Under the pieces are notes generated by a model, which was not told where the DNA came from, did not search any database, and worked only from the letters and a program-made list of their open reading frames with translations. DNA of 64,000 nt. Source: Agrypnia vestita. Taxonomy: Eukaryota; Arthropoda; Insecta; Trichoptera; Phryganeidae. Each line of letters starts with the position of its first letter. The stretch's first letter is position 1. Both the position numbers and the translations under genes were made by a program. Shown here in pieces: positions 1 to 10,536 of the stretch. The stretch spans positions 62,001-126,000 of the forward strand of contig JADDOH010005094.1 of the NCBI GenBank assembly GCA_016648135.1, given 5' to 3'.

Positions 1-770
1 AACATCCACATGCTTGACACGTAACATATATACAAAATCAGAAGCGTTGGCTTTTAGAAGTGCGCGTCTTCGCTATGACGGCATTTCATTCATCATTCTC
101 ATTATTCTCGATTATTTTATCGAAATTCTTGAAAAGAATTAAAACTCATACTAACAGAAATGTAACAAAACACGGGGCGAAAAAACATTCTTAAATTTAC
201 GGTTCGCGTCTAAGATGAGTCCTGTTCTTATAGTATATTTTTGGCGGGCTAATTAGAGCAAATTACACTTAACTTAATAGCCGCGTGGTGTAAAGGATTT
301 TTGATCATCAACGGAAACACGCGAAGGATCGTAAAAGTGTTTTGAAATGCGATATTATTCACAAACGTCTTTAGAATGTTGCATCACGAAGTGTCAACCA
401 AATCATCTTTTAAAATTGGTAAATAAATTAAGAGAAGAAATATAAATTTGTGTATTTTTTGATCAAACCTCATAATGTATATGTTTTATTTTACCGTGAA
501 AATTTTTGTTTACGCCAAATTTCTTGGCAAAATAAAGATCACATCTCGACAGATTTGATGCTGAAATGACTATGTAAAAAAATCATATCCAGATATAGAT
601 TAAAGAACTGATTTCTAAATATTCTTTGATTTATTTTAGATTTGAGTTCCTTTGGGGTCTATGGACATCGCTAAACGATATGTGGTATTTTCTTCAGAGG
701 ATAGTGCCTCCTGTGACATGGATTCTAAGCTGTCCTTCCATACTTAAATTATTATTAAATATTATATATT
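1..770. other. unassigned AT-rich sequence
   Basis: No open frame, tandem repeat or recognised element is visible. A short stretch near 372-390 resembles one near 36643-36660, just downstream of a Penelope-like remnant, so part of this may be old repeat. Confidence 0.5.
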
Positions 771-776
771 TTTATA

Positions 777-1310
777 AAGGGTTATTTGTAAAACATTAAT
801 AACCTCGCAGGACTATGTTTCTGCTTTGATTACGAGTCGAAATTCTTCAAGCTATCATGACCTAATATCAATAGTTAAGGAGATATGCGACATCAAAGTT
901 TGCATTTTTTTTTCAATATTTCTGACTTATTTTTTGTAAAACGTTGGACTATCATTACAGTAACTCATATCGATTACGAAAAATTCATTCGTTTCAATAC
1001 AAGTTAAATAAAATGATACAAACCCTGAAAAAATTCCAATTGGAATTTGAAGTTTTTTTATTATTTTATTTGACTTGTATTAAAGGAAATGAATTTTTCA
1101 TATTCGATATAAGTTACTGTAATGATAGTCCAACGTTTTACAAAAAATAAGTCAGAAATATTGAAAAGAAAATGCAAACTTTGATGTCGCATATCTCCTT
1201 AACTATTGATATTAGGTCGTAATAGCTTGAACATTTTCGAATCATAACCAAAGCAGGAATATAGTCCTGCGAGATTATTAATGTTTTCCAAATAACCCTG
1301 TATATTATTA
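777..1310. mobile_element. foldback MITE, CAGGGTTATTTG family, copy 1
   Basis: The element is a near-palindrome of about 530 bp. The left arm starts as a decayed AAGGGTTATTTG and the right arm ends AATAACCCTG followed by TA. Both arms share subterminal text (AACATTAATAACCTCGCAGG and its inverse) and an inner core around TATCGATTACGAAAAATTC. TA flanks suggest a Tc1/mariner-type target, but no transposase is encoded. The short open frame at 944-1150 is only a reading of the palindrome. Related copies lie near 6.4, 7.6, 10.8, 12.8, 16.2, 52.7 and 58.8 kb. Confidence 0.8.
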
Positions 1311-1447
1311 TTTCTTTTTATCATTATATGTACATACTTTATTGTATTTCTTTGATTTTGTTATTTATACTTCAATTATTTTGGGTTCCTTTTATTTTTT
1401 ATGTTACTGTTTTATTTCTATGTATTATAATTATGTATTTTGTTTTC

Positions 1448-1640
1448 AATAAAGACATATCTTAAGGCGGAGACAGTACATGGCCATGCCACTTCGCAAC
1501 GGTTTATACGACCGGTGCGGGGCAGCACGGTCCTGCTTGTAGCTGAAAAAAAAGGTAACCTGGAGACGTTTGAGTAGGACCGATATGGGAGCTTTTGCTC
1601 TCAGAACGGTCCTGGGTAAGCGGTGGGTACCATTCACTGT
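1448..1640 (-). pseudogene. RTE-like LINE 3' end fragment
   Basis: On the minus strand the segment reads WYPPLTQDRSESKSSHIGPT followed by a short 3' region. It is a diverged duplicate of 2130-2300, with the same text around the GGTCCTGGGTAAGCGGTGGG stretch. The fragment is separated from its relative by a CTCCCTTTC-type element. It is probably the C-terminal end of an RTE-type reverse transcriptase, too short for certainty. Confidence 0.5.
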
Positions 1641-1651
1641 CCTTCCATACT

Positions 1652-2087
1652 ATTTTTACTTCCTTTATATTAACTCGTGGCGTCTGCTTGTCTTCTTGTC
1701 TGACGAAAAAACTTTGGATCCATTTTAAACCCCTTTTCCGTGATCCAATCGAGCTGAAAATTTGCAAGCAGACTCGTGGCGACGATCAAGAAGATCTATC
1801 AAATTTTCGTTAAAAAAAAATTAATAAATTTTTGGATTTTTCAAATTTTGAATGGTTTTTTCATACAACTTTTTAAGTTGTATGAAAATATTTCAACTGT
1901 CTGGTAGACGCGAAACCTGATTATAGTATAATTTTGGATTTTCGGAAATGTTTTATTACTCCCTTTCGTAGCGTCGCCCGGCCGAAGCCTAGGTTAAGCG
2001 AAAAAAAACGTTTCAACTAGTAAATGAGAAAGGGAGTATAATAAAAACTTGGTTTTTATGGGTTACTTTTAAGTTCTTTTGTTAATA
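1652..2087 (-). mobile_element. CTCCCTTTC-type inverted-end element, copy 1
   Basis: The element runs on the minus strand: its outer conserved block GTAACCCATAAAAACC maps near 2085 and the body ends near 1652. Internal landmarks shared with other copies include the CGTCGCCACGAGTCTGCTTG stretch (read on the minus strand) and a run before AACGAAAATTTGATAG. An extra GC-rich piece at about 1968-2010 splits the left terminal region, with a second GGGAGTAATAAAA-like end at 1950-1970. No coding capacity is visible. Other copies occur at 22.5, 24.4, 24.7, 25.4, 63.0 and 63.4 kb. Confidence 0.7.
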
Positions 2088-2129
2088 CCAGCTCTTTGTT
2101 TTTATATTTATTTATGTATTTATTTTATG

Positions 2130-2635
2130 CAATAAAGACGTATCTAATGGTGTCAGTCTGTGAATTATTTAATTTTTGCAGCCGTCTTGCATTGTAGCTA
2201 GAAAAATGTCAACCTGGAGACGACTGAGTAGGACCGATATGAAAGCTTTTGCTCTTAGAATGGTCCTGGGTAAGCGGTGGGTACCATTCACATTCAAAGA
2301 TTGTCTTTGAATGTGAAATTCCATACTTTGTGAGGTCTTCACGAGGACGGGTTCCGTGAGGCTGGTTATGCAGTGAGACATAAGGGAGTCTGGTGCTGTC
2401 CGTTCTCTGGACATGACCACACCAGTCCCTCCTGAACTGTCCACGCCATTACACAATGTCCTCAGCATCACATATCTTATTCTGGTGTTCCTCATGCGAT
2501 CCTTCAGCGTCTTGCCTGCCATCATCATCGGTGTCTTCATCTCGGAAGTCATCAATATTCGTTTAGTCCTGATTGTGTCTGTCTTTGCTTCAACGCCGCT
2601 TGTCATTATTCGTCTTACTGCTTCACCTTAAAGTG
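2130..2635 (-). pseudogene. RTE-like reverse transcriptase C-terminal fragment
   Basis: The minus strand encodes MAGKTLKDRMRNTRIRY, then in a shifted frame WCGHVQRTDSTRLP, then WYPPLTQDHSKSKSFHIGPT. The AGKT.KDR.RN...R and GHV.R motifs are typical of the region just downstream of the RT domain in RTE-type LINEs of insects. At least one frameshift separates the two halves, so the copy is dead and 5'-truncated. Confidence 0.65.
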
Positions 2636-3127
2636 GAACAAATTGTTTTGTAGACAGCAGGGAGCGGATTTCAGGATGGTTTTCTTCCTCTTCTCAATGC
2701 TTCAATTTCACACGGAAACACTTGTAAAAGTTTGAACTATTTATTGAAAATAATACAGTAACAAACACGTGTGAGATGCAATGCGACTAAAATTAGGTTG
2801 ACAGGGCTGAAGCGTCTGATATGCCCTTATATAGATTAGGAGAGTGAACCTTTATACTGATACAAAGCGTTGCGTTTCGTCACGTACGCCAGTACAGATA
2901 AGTTCTCCGGGTGCACTTTTCAACCCCGCGGGATGATAATACCCTTATCAAATGCTGGAACATAACATTACGCATTCTTTGTAGATTCTCATCTTGCTCT
3001 TGGTGGCCATATCCTTATTCTTAAAAAAATGTAGATTTTAGAGCACCAGAGATTGCCGCTGGCTTGTTACCTTAGTTTATTTATCAAAAATATCATTTGA
3101 ATCGGTTAATCGATTTAAATATCTGTG
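2636..3127. other. unassigned sequence
   Basis: About 490 bp without a recognised gene or repeat. It has somewhat higher GC near 2760-2950 and no long open frame. Confidence 0.4.
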
Positions 3128-3205
3128 AAAAATATTATTAATAATAATAATTATAGTTGGATAATTTATATAGCGCCGTTTTCGCGAATACTCACCTCAA
3201 GCGCG
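3128..3205 (-). mobile_element. CR1/L2-like LINE 3' end
   Basis: On the minus strand the segment reads GCGCTATATAAATTATCC and ends in an (ATT)n-like run. It matches the 3' end of the plus-strand fragment at 33001-33316 (AAAGCGCCCTTGAGGTGA and GGCGCTATATAAATAATCC followed by ATT repeats). Only the last ~80 bp remain. Confidence 0.6.
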
Positions 3206-3221
3206 CTTTACACAAAAAGTT

Positions 3222-3780
3222 ATTTATTTATTTATTGATATTAACGGACATAGTCCAATTAAATATAATACATAACATGAACAATATATAATACATCAGA
3301 GTTAAAATTTTAGAAATTTAAATACAACAGCAAGGACCAATGAAAATTACTAACAAGATGGAGACAAGGTCTGGACTATCTAATCAGAGATTGTTTAAAT
3401 CTGGACAGACTTACACCAAAGAAGTCCAGATCCTGTCTTGAGTTTATACGACGACATAACCGTGACATGGGAGCATGGAATCCACAATTGGTTCTATGAT
3501 GGCTAATGAACAACAGGTTATTATTTCTGAGTCTACGGGAAGGGATATTGAATTTTATTTGGCCCAGTAACGAAGGCACATCAGTGTGGCCGTTTAATAT
3601 TTTGAATATGGTGATTAAGCCAGTGTGTTTGGAGGTTAGTTATCTTACAAAACAATTTACTGCTAAAAAACTTATTTACTATGACTTATTCACTAGGTGG
3701 CATGCAAGAAATGGAATTAACGTTTAATACTATAATAGTTGGGAGTACCTGAAAGAGTTAGGTGGTTTTTGCGGAGTGCA
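3222..3780 (-). pseudogene. Jockey/CR1-like LINE ORF2 C-terminus
   Basis: The minus strand reads LITIFKILNGHTDVPSLLGQ and then continues through IPSRRLR, HRTNCGFHAPMSRL, DLDFFGVSLSRFKQ to a stop near 3376. This layout (hydrophobic helix, IP.R.LR, RTN..., P..R..., DFF...L..FK) is the extreme C-terminal part found after the RT domain of many insect Jockey/CR1-like elements. A (TTTA)n tail lies at 3224-3238. The copy is 5'-truncated and its upstream part is decayed. Confidence 0.7.
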
Positions 3781-3815
3781 CACTAGGAGTGGAAAACATT
3801 AGCTAGTGTTTATTT

Positions 3816-4245
3816 ATTTATTTATTTATTTATTCATTCATTTACGCCTAAATAGGCTTTTACATATGTAGGTATATAACAGTTATTTGCAAAAATAATA
3901 AAAACAGAGAGAAAAACAAAAAAAAGAAAGTGTATATAATTTACATTATGGCGGAATGAAGCGCTCTCAGTATCGCGCCCCTATACTGTGACAGGCCAGA
4001 ACCAAACACGTCCGCTATGTTTGTATAATTGTTACCTAACCTGTGTATTCTAGGTACTAGCGAGTTGTAGTGAGCATTTGTTCTAGTATTGTCACAGTAA
4101 AAAGGCGTCGGCACTCGAGTAGTTCGACTGGGTACATGGAACATTATTAAGGACAAAATTTCAGGGCTGTGGTAATGCGAGTTTACAATTTTATATAATA
4201 AAATCAGATCGGATAAAACTCTCCTGTCCGATAGTGGCAATAAAC
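3816..4245 (-). pseudogene. Jockey/CR1-like LINE ORF2 C-terminus with TTTA tail
   Basis: The open frame on the minus strand (4240 to 3941) encodes RVLSDLILLYKIVNSHYHSP, then VPSRTTR, DNTRTNAHYNSLVPRIHRLG and DVFGSGLSQYRGAILRAL. It belongs to the same type as 15800-16205 and 52018-52370. The 3' UTR contains the inverse of AAGCCTATTTAGGCG and the element ends in a (TTTA)n run at 3816-3835. It is 5'-truncated. Confidence 0.75.
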
Positions 4246-4246
4246 C

Positions 4247-4445
4247 GGTAAAATATAATAAGTTTGTATAGTTAAGATTGTTGTTGTGATTCTAAAGGTT
4301 TTTATAGGCTTGTCTAAATAAATGCGTCTTAAGTTGTTTTTTGAGCTGTGGTAAGCTGTCTGTCTGTCACAGTTTATTAGGTAGTTTGTTCCATAATGTT
4401 TAAAGAATAATGGTACAGTAGCCGGCAAACATCTTGAAGTTTTAC
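4247..4445 (-). pseudogene. LINE C-terminal fragment (LWNKLPNKL type)
   Basis: The minus strand reads TLWNKLPNKL, a stop, then QTDSLPQLKKQLKTHLFRQA. The (P)KLWN.LP..LR and F...LK.HLF..A signature marks the end of ORF2 in a second LINE group, also seen at 27985-28345. At least one internal stop is present. It abuts the Jockey-like fragment at 3816-4245, which probably inserted next to or into it. Confidence 0.65.
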
Positions 4446-4669
4446 GACGTAGTGGGGGTAAGTTTGCGCATGTACCATTCCACCAACGAGACCCAAATTT
4501 TGTCTTCTACGCATTCCTCCACTACGCCAAAAAATTTAAAGAAGTTTGCCGGCAACTGTATCCAAAAATAAATAATTCTTCTTTACCATCAACTGTTTTC
4601 TACGAACAACCAATTAATCGAAGAAGTACGATACGAAGTAAGACGAGAGGTAAGATAAGAGTTATGTTC
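4446..4669. other. unassigned sequence
   Basis: No recognised feature between two LINE fragments. Confidence 0.4.
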
Positions 4670-4881
4670 TTTCAGCGATGCTCTTCTATGCAGATAAAGT
4701 ATTTGAGGAGGCTCTACATGAAGCAGGTGAAGGCTGTATAATAAAAGAAATTATTGTATCTTCTGAGTATCTAATGAGTGTGAAGCATATCGTGTTCAAC
4801 AAAAGGAAACAAACACATGATCATTATAACAAACAAAATGAAAAGGATGATGGTGGCCTATACACAGATAAAGAATATTAG
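4670..4881 (+). pseudogene. possible RTE RT fragment
   Basis: The plus frame 4678-4881 reads VFEEALHEAGEGCIIK, which resembles the segment just before the YADD box in RTE-type reverse transcriptases (usually F..AL....GI.VNG). The catalytic YADD itself is not recognisable downstream, so the fragment is decayed or broken by the next element. Confidence 0.4.
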
Positions 4882-4956
4882 AATCAAAAATTAGTAATAA
4901 ACTTATCGAAACATATTTATAACTCAGGCAAAAATATTAAAAATATTATAATATGA

Positions 4957-5448
4957 AAAATTCTTTATAATGGTCCGATTTCTAATAAAATTACAAATTG
5001 CTTCCCTCCTCACATTAGACCAGCTTATTACACAAACAATAATATTGGTAAAATTCTTCTAAATTCAAAAACAAAAATAGGTATGTTAGAAAAAAGTGGG
5101 ATATATGAAGTAACTTGCGGAGATTGTGACAAAAAGTATATAGGCCAAACCACTAGAAACTTAAATACACGCATAAAAAAACATTGCTGCTGCTTAAAAA
5201 ATGACAATTTCTCCGAATTTGCCAATCATATAATTAACACCAATCATTCTTTCGATAGTCACAAATTAAAATTACTCCACTCGGTTCCTCATAGACGATG
5301 GATAATAAATAGTTTGGAAACCGTTGAAATCCTAAAAAATTTAAATTCTGGAAACACATTAATAAATAATATCACATTTAAGTCCACTTCACCACTCCTA
5401 GGGCTGTTTAGGGGGAAAAATACCCTTCCCTGCCGCGCGCCCCCCTGA
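4957..5448 (+). pseudogene. Penelope-like element, GIY-YIG endonuclease end
   Basis: The frame is open from 4957 (TGA just upstream) to a stop at 5446. It reads KILYNGPISNKITNCFPPHI, later GKILLNSKTKIG, then SGIYEVTCGDCDKKYIGQTT, RNLNTRIKKH and NHSFDSHKLKLLHSVPHRR. GIYEVTC..CDKKYIGQT with the following R..TR...H matches the GIY-YIG nuclease of Penelope-like elements, which follows the RT domain and nicks target DNA. The RT part is missing upstream, so this is a 5'-truncated copy. The sequence after the frame (GC-rich, then the 5494-5562 hammerhead-like motif) is shared with the second copy at 36284-36590. Confidence 0.85.
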
Positions 5449-5493
5449 CCCCCTGACCAACCCAATTAGATTGATAAATTTTGTATTTAAGTT

Positions 5494-5562
5494 AGTTATT
5501 ATCTATACTTGATGATGAGAGGGACTGCTCCTCTCGAAACTATAGTTGTAATTAAATAGCTC
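5494..5562 (+). ncRNA. decayed hammerhead-ribozyme motif of Penelope-like element
   Basis: This is homologous to the intact motif at 36523-36590. Stem II (GAGAGG 5517-5522 with CCTCTC 5530-5535), the GAAAC at 5536-5540 and a TATA loop are kept. The invariant C of the CUGAUGA core is T here (TTGATGA at 5509-5515). The outer part of stem I no longer pairs well. A family-level role would be self-cleavage of element RNA; this copy should be inactive. Confidence 0.7.
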
Positions 5563-5577
5563 ATATTGTGTGTGTAT

Positions 5578-6045
5578 ATTAGGAATGAAAGTAGACCGAA
5601 TGCGGTAGAAATGCGGTCACTAAGACGCTTGTGTGGAAAATCTTTGGTCGATAGAGTAAGGAATGAACAAATTATATGTGAATGCAATGCTGGCTGTAGT
5701 GTGGTAGATAGAATAAAGAAAGGAGTGCTGAGATGGTTTGGTCATGTGGAACGTATTAACGAGGAAAGGATGGTTTAGAAAATATATGAGGCGAGTGTTG
5801 AAGGCAACAGAAATAGAGGGCGTCCGGCAAGAGGGAGTCAAAAGACCTGGCACGATCAGATACAACAAGTGTTTGCGGATGGCCCCGTTTAAAGCCGCAA
5901 CAACCGTAGAACTTGTATGAGAAGATGTATGAATGTGGCCGAAGCAAAAGTGGTGTGCCAGGATAGAAGAGTGTGGCGTTCAATCCTCTCTGCCTACCCC
6001 TGCGGGGAAACGGCGTGATGGTTAGTTAGTTAGTTAGTTATATTA
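5578..6045 (+). pseudogene. RTE-like LINE C-terminus with TTAG tail
   Basis: The frame reads RNESRPNAVEMRSLRRLCGK, then RVRNEQIICECNAG and LRWFGHVERINEERM to about 5775. It then needs a frameshift to continue as RKIYEASVEGNRNRGRP, TWHDQIQQVFADG, CMRRCMNVAEAKVVCQDRRV and WRSILSAYPCGETA. It is a decayed paralogue of the uninterrupted copy at 13330-13932. The 3' end is a short run of TTAG repeats at 6022-6038. The stop and frameshift show it is dead. Confidence 0.85.
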
Positions 6046-6358
6046 CAAAGTAAAGTAAAACATATTTTAAATATTAGAAAGAGTAGATAAAATAACCTAC
6101 ATGCAGATGCAAATTAAATGAAAACTGGGACCTTTCTCCGGAAATTAAATATGGTATAGATCAGGTTAAAGGTGCATTTTTCCAGATGAAAAGATATTGT
6201 TGGACTGCCCTGAACTGATTCAGATGGTCATGTATAATGTACCAAGACAAACGAGACATCACGGAGTGTTTTTTGTAGGGACCCACAGGAATAAATAAGC
6301 TTTAAATTCAACGCTAACACGCGTGCATCGCGTTGGAAATAAGTTCTCGAAATTTGAT

Positions 6359-6745
6359 GACATTTTTAATTTTTTTTCAATATTTCTGACTTATTTTTTG
6401 CAAAAAGTTGAACTATGACTACAGTAACTTATATCGATTACGAATAATTCATTTGCTTCAATACAACTTAAATAAAATGATAAAAACCATGTCGAAACTT
6501 GTTTTCAATTTTCGCAAGGTTTTTATCATTTTATTCGACTTGTATTAAGGCGAATGAATTTTTCATAATCGACATAAGTTACTGTAATGATAGCTGATCA
6601 AAAATTGCTTTTTTGCAAAAAATTAGTAAGAAATATTGAAAAATATGCAAACTTTGATATTGCGTATCTCCATTACCATTTTAGACTCATAACATAGGCA
6701 GGAATCTACCGGCCAAATTTCTACTGATAGCTCTGGTACACCCTG
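6359..6745. mobile_element. foldback MITE, CAGGGTGTACC subfamily, left arm truncated
   Basis: The right arm ends GCTCTGGTACACCCTG followed by TA. Internal text (ATATTTCTGACTTATTTTTT, TATCGATTACG and its inverse) matches the foldback family. The left terminal ~130 bp are missing. It pairs best with the complete copy at 52668-53200. Confidence 0.7.
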
Positions 6746-6889
6746 TATGTACTCTGTAATATTCATAAAAAACTTTAATACTTAAAAATAATTGTTAAAA
6801 AATAATTTGTTAGGAGATATTAAGGGCAACTGTGCCGTAACACTACTGTGCGGTTTCAGCAGTTTGGCATATGCATATACGGATGTATA

Positions 6890-7293
6890 TCTATGCTAAT
6901 ATATAAAGAGGTTAAGTTTGTAAGTTAAGGTGTGGGAGAAATCTCAAAAACTACTCATATAATTTCAAAAATTCTTTCACCCATACTTAGAATAGACTTT
7001 CGGGGTGGACATAGGCTATATATTATCCCGTTAAAATAATAGGGCTTTTCGTGGTGACCTATTTTACAACCAAAGTCGACGAAAAAATGGTCGAGCGATG
7101 CGTTTTTTACGAACGCTGCCTTAACGTTAAGAGATATTTAAATACTTTCTATAGAGAAGTTGTATAACTCAAAAAGATCTATAAAAAGTTCGCGACGACA
7201 TATATCTATACGTTAAGGTTCATAAACAAATTGATAAAATATGACTAATAGTTACTAAAAATACACGCGTGCGAAGCCGCGCGGTTAAGCTAG
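6890..7293 (+). mobile_element. non-autonomous Helitron, copy 1
   Basis: The element starts TCTATGCTAATATATAAAG and ends CGCGTGCGAAGCCGCGCGG then TTAAGCTAG. It sits between A (6889) and T (7294), the standard Helitron A^T target. A GC-rich hairpin-like segment lies just before CTAG. No Rep/helicase is encoded, so it is non-autonomous. The minus-strand copy at 38896-39301 is nearly the same length (406 versus 404 bp); a 3'-truncated copy lies at 48225-48594. Confidence 0.85.
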
Positions 7294-7493
7294 TCGGTAA
7301 TAAACAAAGAAAAAAAAAATTGAAAAAAAATAATAAAAACAACGAACAATAAACAGACAAATAAAGTTAAATAAAAGCATGTAAAAGTGTGTATGAAAAC
7401 TGGTTAACACATACGCAAGCAGCACAAGACAGGGGAATATTGAAGCAACTTGCCGATTCTTTGGGCCCCCGACACTACTAGGATAAGAGAGTG

Positions 7494-7512
7494 AAGATGA
7501 TGATGATGATGC
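7494..7512 (+). repeat. GAT microsatellite, possible LINE tail
   Basis: A (GAT)n run follows about 120 bp (7380-7493) that could be the end of an RTE-like ORF (frame containing QLADSLGPRHY). GAT repeats are a known type of RTE tail, but the coding match is weak. Confidence 0.3.
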
Positions 7513-7569
7513 CAGAGCTTTTGAAATCAGCCGTATTCTAAGAAGTTTACGTGAGTTCATGTGTACCTA

Positions 7570-8060
7570 TATATTTTTTGTCCTGCCTTGATAATGAGTC
7601 AAAAATGTTCAAGCAACCCTGACTTAATATCAATAGTTATGGAGTTAAGGAATATCAAACTTTGCATTATTTTCAATATTTCTGATTTATTTTTTAAAAA
7701 ACGTTAAAGCACCATTGCAGTAGCTCATATCGATTACGAAAAATTCATTCGTTTCAATACAAATTAAATAAAATGATAAAAACCCTGCAGAAATTCCATT
7801 TGGAATTTGACGGTTTTTATTATTTTATTTGACTTGTATTAAAGGGAATGAATTTTTCATATTCGATATAAGTTGCCGTAATGATAACCCAACGTTTTGC
7901 AAAAAACAATTCAGAAATATTGAAAAAAAAATGCAAACTTTGATGTCGCTTATCTCCTTAACTATTGATGTTAAGCCATGATTGCTCGAACATTTTAGAC
8001 TCGTAATCAAGACTGGAATCCACCTTTAAAGTATTGTGGACTGGCTCTGTTTCACCCTAC
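7570..8060. mobile_element. foldback MITE, degraded copy
   Basis: The core and both subterminal arms of the foldback family are present (CTGCCTTGATAATGAGTC on the left; its inverse near 7995-8015). The outer ends are eroded: the right end reads TTTCACCCTACA instead of ACACCCTGTA and the left terminal segment is lost. Confidence 0.65.
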
Positions 8061-8965
8061 AGATAAAAAAATGCAACATTTTTACTGTAATACAGTGAAA
8101 CGTAATAAATAAAGATCTTATGTGACGGATAATTTAACTTGAAATGTTTCAGTAATTCTCAGGACGCCATGGTGAACAGTGCCAAAGCATCTTAATTGCT
8201 GATGAGTTCGTTTAACTGTCTGCAAACTAAACAAATGAAGCGCATTGTCTAGGTATATATATATATATATACATATGTAGGTCAGGCAGTGGCGTGCAGT
8301 GGTTATAAACTTAGGTTATGCTGTGATCGACTGTATACCTATATTAAAAAATATATATATACGCATATACCTAAAAGGGTATATACATTTTTTGAATTTT
8401 TTTTTAACTGTACATAATGAACTAATTTGAGTAGCTTCAATCCACAAAAATAACTGCATTATAAATAAATATTGTAAAAAGATTTTCTAAATAAATAAAT
8501 ATTTTATATATAGGTAATACGGTAAAATTTTCAATACATTTCGAAGACAATTTAGATATAATTAAATCGAGGATAAAAATAATTTCAGATATACGTTTTT
8601 TTCACAAAAATAAATCTAACATTTTATGATATCATCGTTGGCAATGTCGTCGTAAATAATCATTATGGTACCTATGACCATTGGATATGACAGATGGTAT
8701 TTAGTATTTACATTCACCATAGAAATGACAAATGGAATTCACACAAAAAGTTTGGGGTGGAATTTGTAAAAAAATATCATTTCTGCAATGACGCGCGCGT
8801 AGTTCTCACCTGGCATAAGCTAAGTAAAAAGTAGTAAAAAGTAAGTAAAAATACACGGAGTTTTTTCTCGACTTGATTAGATCTATGGAACAAATTTGTT
8901 GGGCGCAAATAAGTGAGATAAATGAAGAATTGACGTGAAGTTAGGTACTGAAAACGCGGTAATAA
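8061..8965. other. unassigned AT-rich sequence with TA microsatellite
   Basis: Contains a (TA)n run at about 8251-8271 and otherwise no recognised element or open frame. Confidence 0.4.
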
Positions 8966-9092
8966 AACTTCTAGCCGTAGGACGAATTACGGCTAGGATT
9001 TTAAATCGGAAAAAACAGACATGTCACGTTAAATAGAAACGTCAGAAATACAACTTCTAGCCCTAGGACGAATCACGGTTCGAATTTTAAAT
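8966..9092 (+). repeat. 86-bp direct duplication with hairpin
   Basis: AACTTCTAGCC...GACGAAT.ACGG occurs at 8966 and again at 9052, a period of 86 bp. The first copy contains a perfect 9-bp hairpin, CTAGCCGTA and TACGGCTAG around an 8-nt loop; in the second copy the hairpin is decayed. Confidence 0.7.
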
Positions 9093-9106
9093 CAACTTTT
9101 TCTTAA

Positions 9107-9695
9107 CTCTTAAAAGACTGTTCTAAAAAATACCTCCGGAACGGTGGTGTAACACAGCGTTACCTGATTGAAAATCGGCATTGTTGTTGATATGTGTTAA
9201 AATATACAAATATACGATACACATAAGACTTTTTAAATGTCCCTTTATATAATTATGTAAGGTAAACATACATATTTGCATTATTTTAGTAAATTATCAT
9301 AAAATCATGGCATATCGAATTTGCGTGCGCTCACGCCGACGTATCATTACCAACTGAATTCAACGACGCGGTCGCTAGGTCGCCTGCACTCCGTCTTGTC
9401 TTAAACGTGTTACGTTTCGCTTTCACCGAAACTCAAGCAAACGACATCTCTGCATTAACTCCGATGTGCAATATTCTTCTCTATTCTACACACTGGCCGA
9501 AAATACGAAAGTAATTAATAAATATTTTTAATTAAAAAATCCGTACATTCGTAACAGTTTAACATAGTCGTTTTGGTGTGAAAATGTCTATTCGATGATT
9601 ACAAAAAATGTGACGTTTTAATTTTCGTAAATAAGGTAAATATTTCATATTTTCTATGACATGTAGACCTACGTTACATCACCGACACACAGGAG
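9107..9695 (+). mobile_element. CTCTTAAAAG...CACAGGAG element, copy A
   Basis: The element starts CTCTTAAAAGACTG and ends ACCGACACACAGGAG, flanked on both sides by TTAA (9103-9106 and 9696-9699). At 589 bp it is shorter than copies B (30058-30729) and C (33445-34116), both 672 bp, through internal deletions around 9385-9480. Subterminal blocks CGGTGGTGTAACACAG and the inverse of CGGTGATGTAACGTAGG form imperfect inverted ends. No transposase is encoded. Superfamily is unresolved; the 4-bp AT-rich target duplication is the main clue. Confidence 0.8.
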
Positions 9696-9724
9696 TTAAG
9701 ATAATGGTAATTTAATTAATATTT

Positions 9725-10385
9725 GTTTCCCAGAATTTTTTTTTTTTCACAAAATACCTAGGACACATAATTACCAATAATCTAATGGACGACGACGATA
9801 TTGACAGGCAAAGACGAGTTCTCAGTATAAAAGCGAATATGCTGTGTAGAAGGGTTCGTCTTTGTAGCACCGCTGTAAAAAGAACGCTCTTCCTTGCCTT
9901 CTGTGCAACGTTATATACATGTGAACCCTGGACAAATTATAAAAAGAGCGGCATAGTAAGACTTAGCATACAATATAACAACGCCTTTCGTATGATGTTT
10001 GGCCTTCCCAGATATTGCAGCGCTTCCGGTATGTTCACTGAGGGGCGTGTTCCCAACTTTGCAGCCCTCGTAAGATCCAGGGTGGAAAGGATGGGGGAAA
10101 GGATACACAGCTCCGGAAATATCCTCATCCTGGAAGCCCGCCTTACTCCAGCATCCAGCATCGATGCACACTGGAGAAAGATACTGGCCCCGCATAATTG
10201 ACTTGCCATCGCTCGCTAAAGCCGCTAATATACGATATTTTACGATATATTTCTTTTTAATACTTCTCCTCTATTTTATATGATTTTCTTATTTCTCTTT
10301 TATTTTATATAATATTTTTAATGTGTGTACCTACTTTTATATGGAATGTGTAGGATTGCACAAACCTCCCCACATTCTGAATTAA
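9725..10385 (+). pseudogene. Jockey-like RT C-terminal ORF, 5'-truncated
   Basis: The frame 9785-10201 is open for 138 codons. It reads MDDDDIDRQRRVLSIKANML, RRVRLCSTAVKRTLFLAFCA, TLYTCEPWTNYKKSG, RLSIQYNNAFRMMFGLPRYC and SASGMFTEGRVPNFAALVRS. In-frame codons upstream of the ATG (LGHIITN) extend the match. This is the region after the RT catalytic core of the 'mobile element jockey'-type LINEs, from the (Y)LGH box to the YN..FR...LPR.CSASGMF box. The RT palm itself is absent. No frameshift is visible, so the insertion is fairly young. It is followed by a 3' UTR and a very long TTTA tail. Confidence 0.9.
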
Positions 10386-10421
10386 ATATTTATTTATTTA
10401 TTTATTTATTTATTTATTTGT

Positions 10422-10472
<51 letters not shown>

Positions 10473-10477
10473 TTTGT

Positions 10478-10536
<59 letters not shown>

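Noticed and set aside
944..1150. 68-codon frame and similar ones at 12916, 16320
   Set aside because: They are readings of foldback MITE palindromes; matching frames appear on both strands of each copy.
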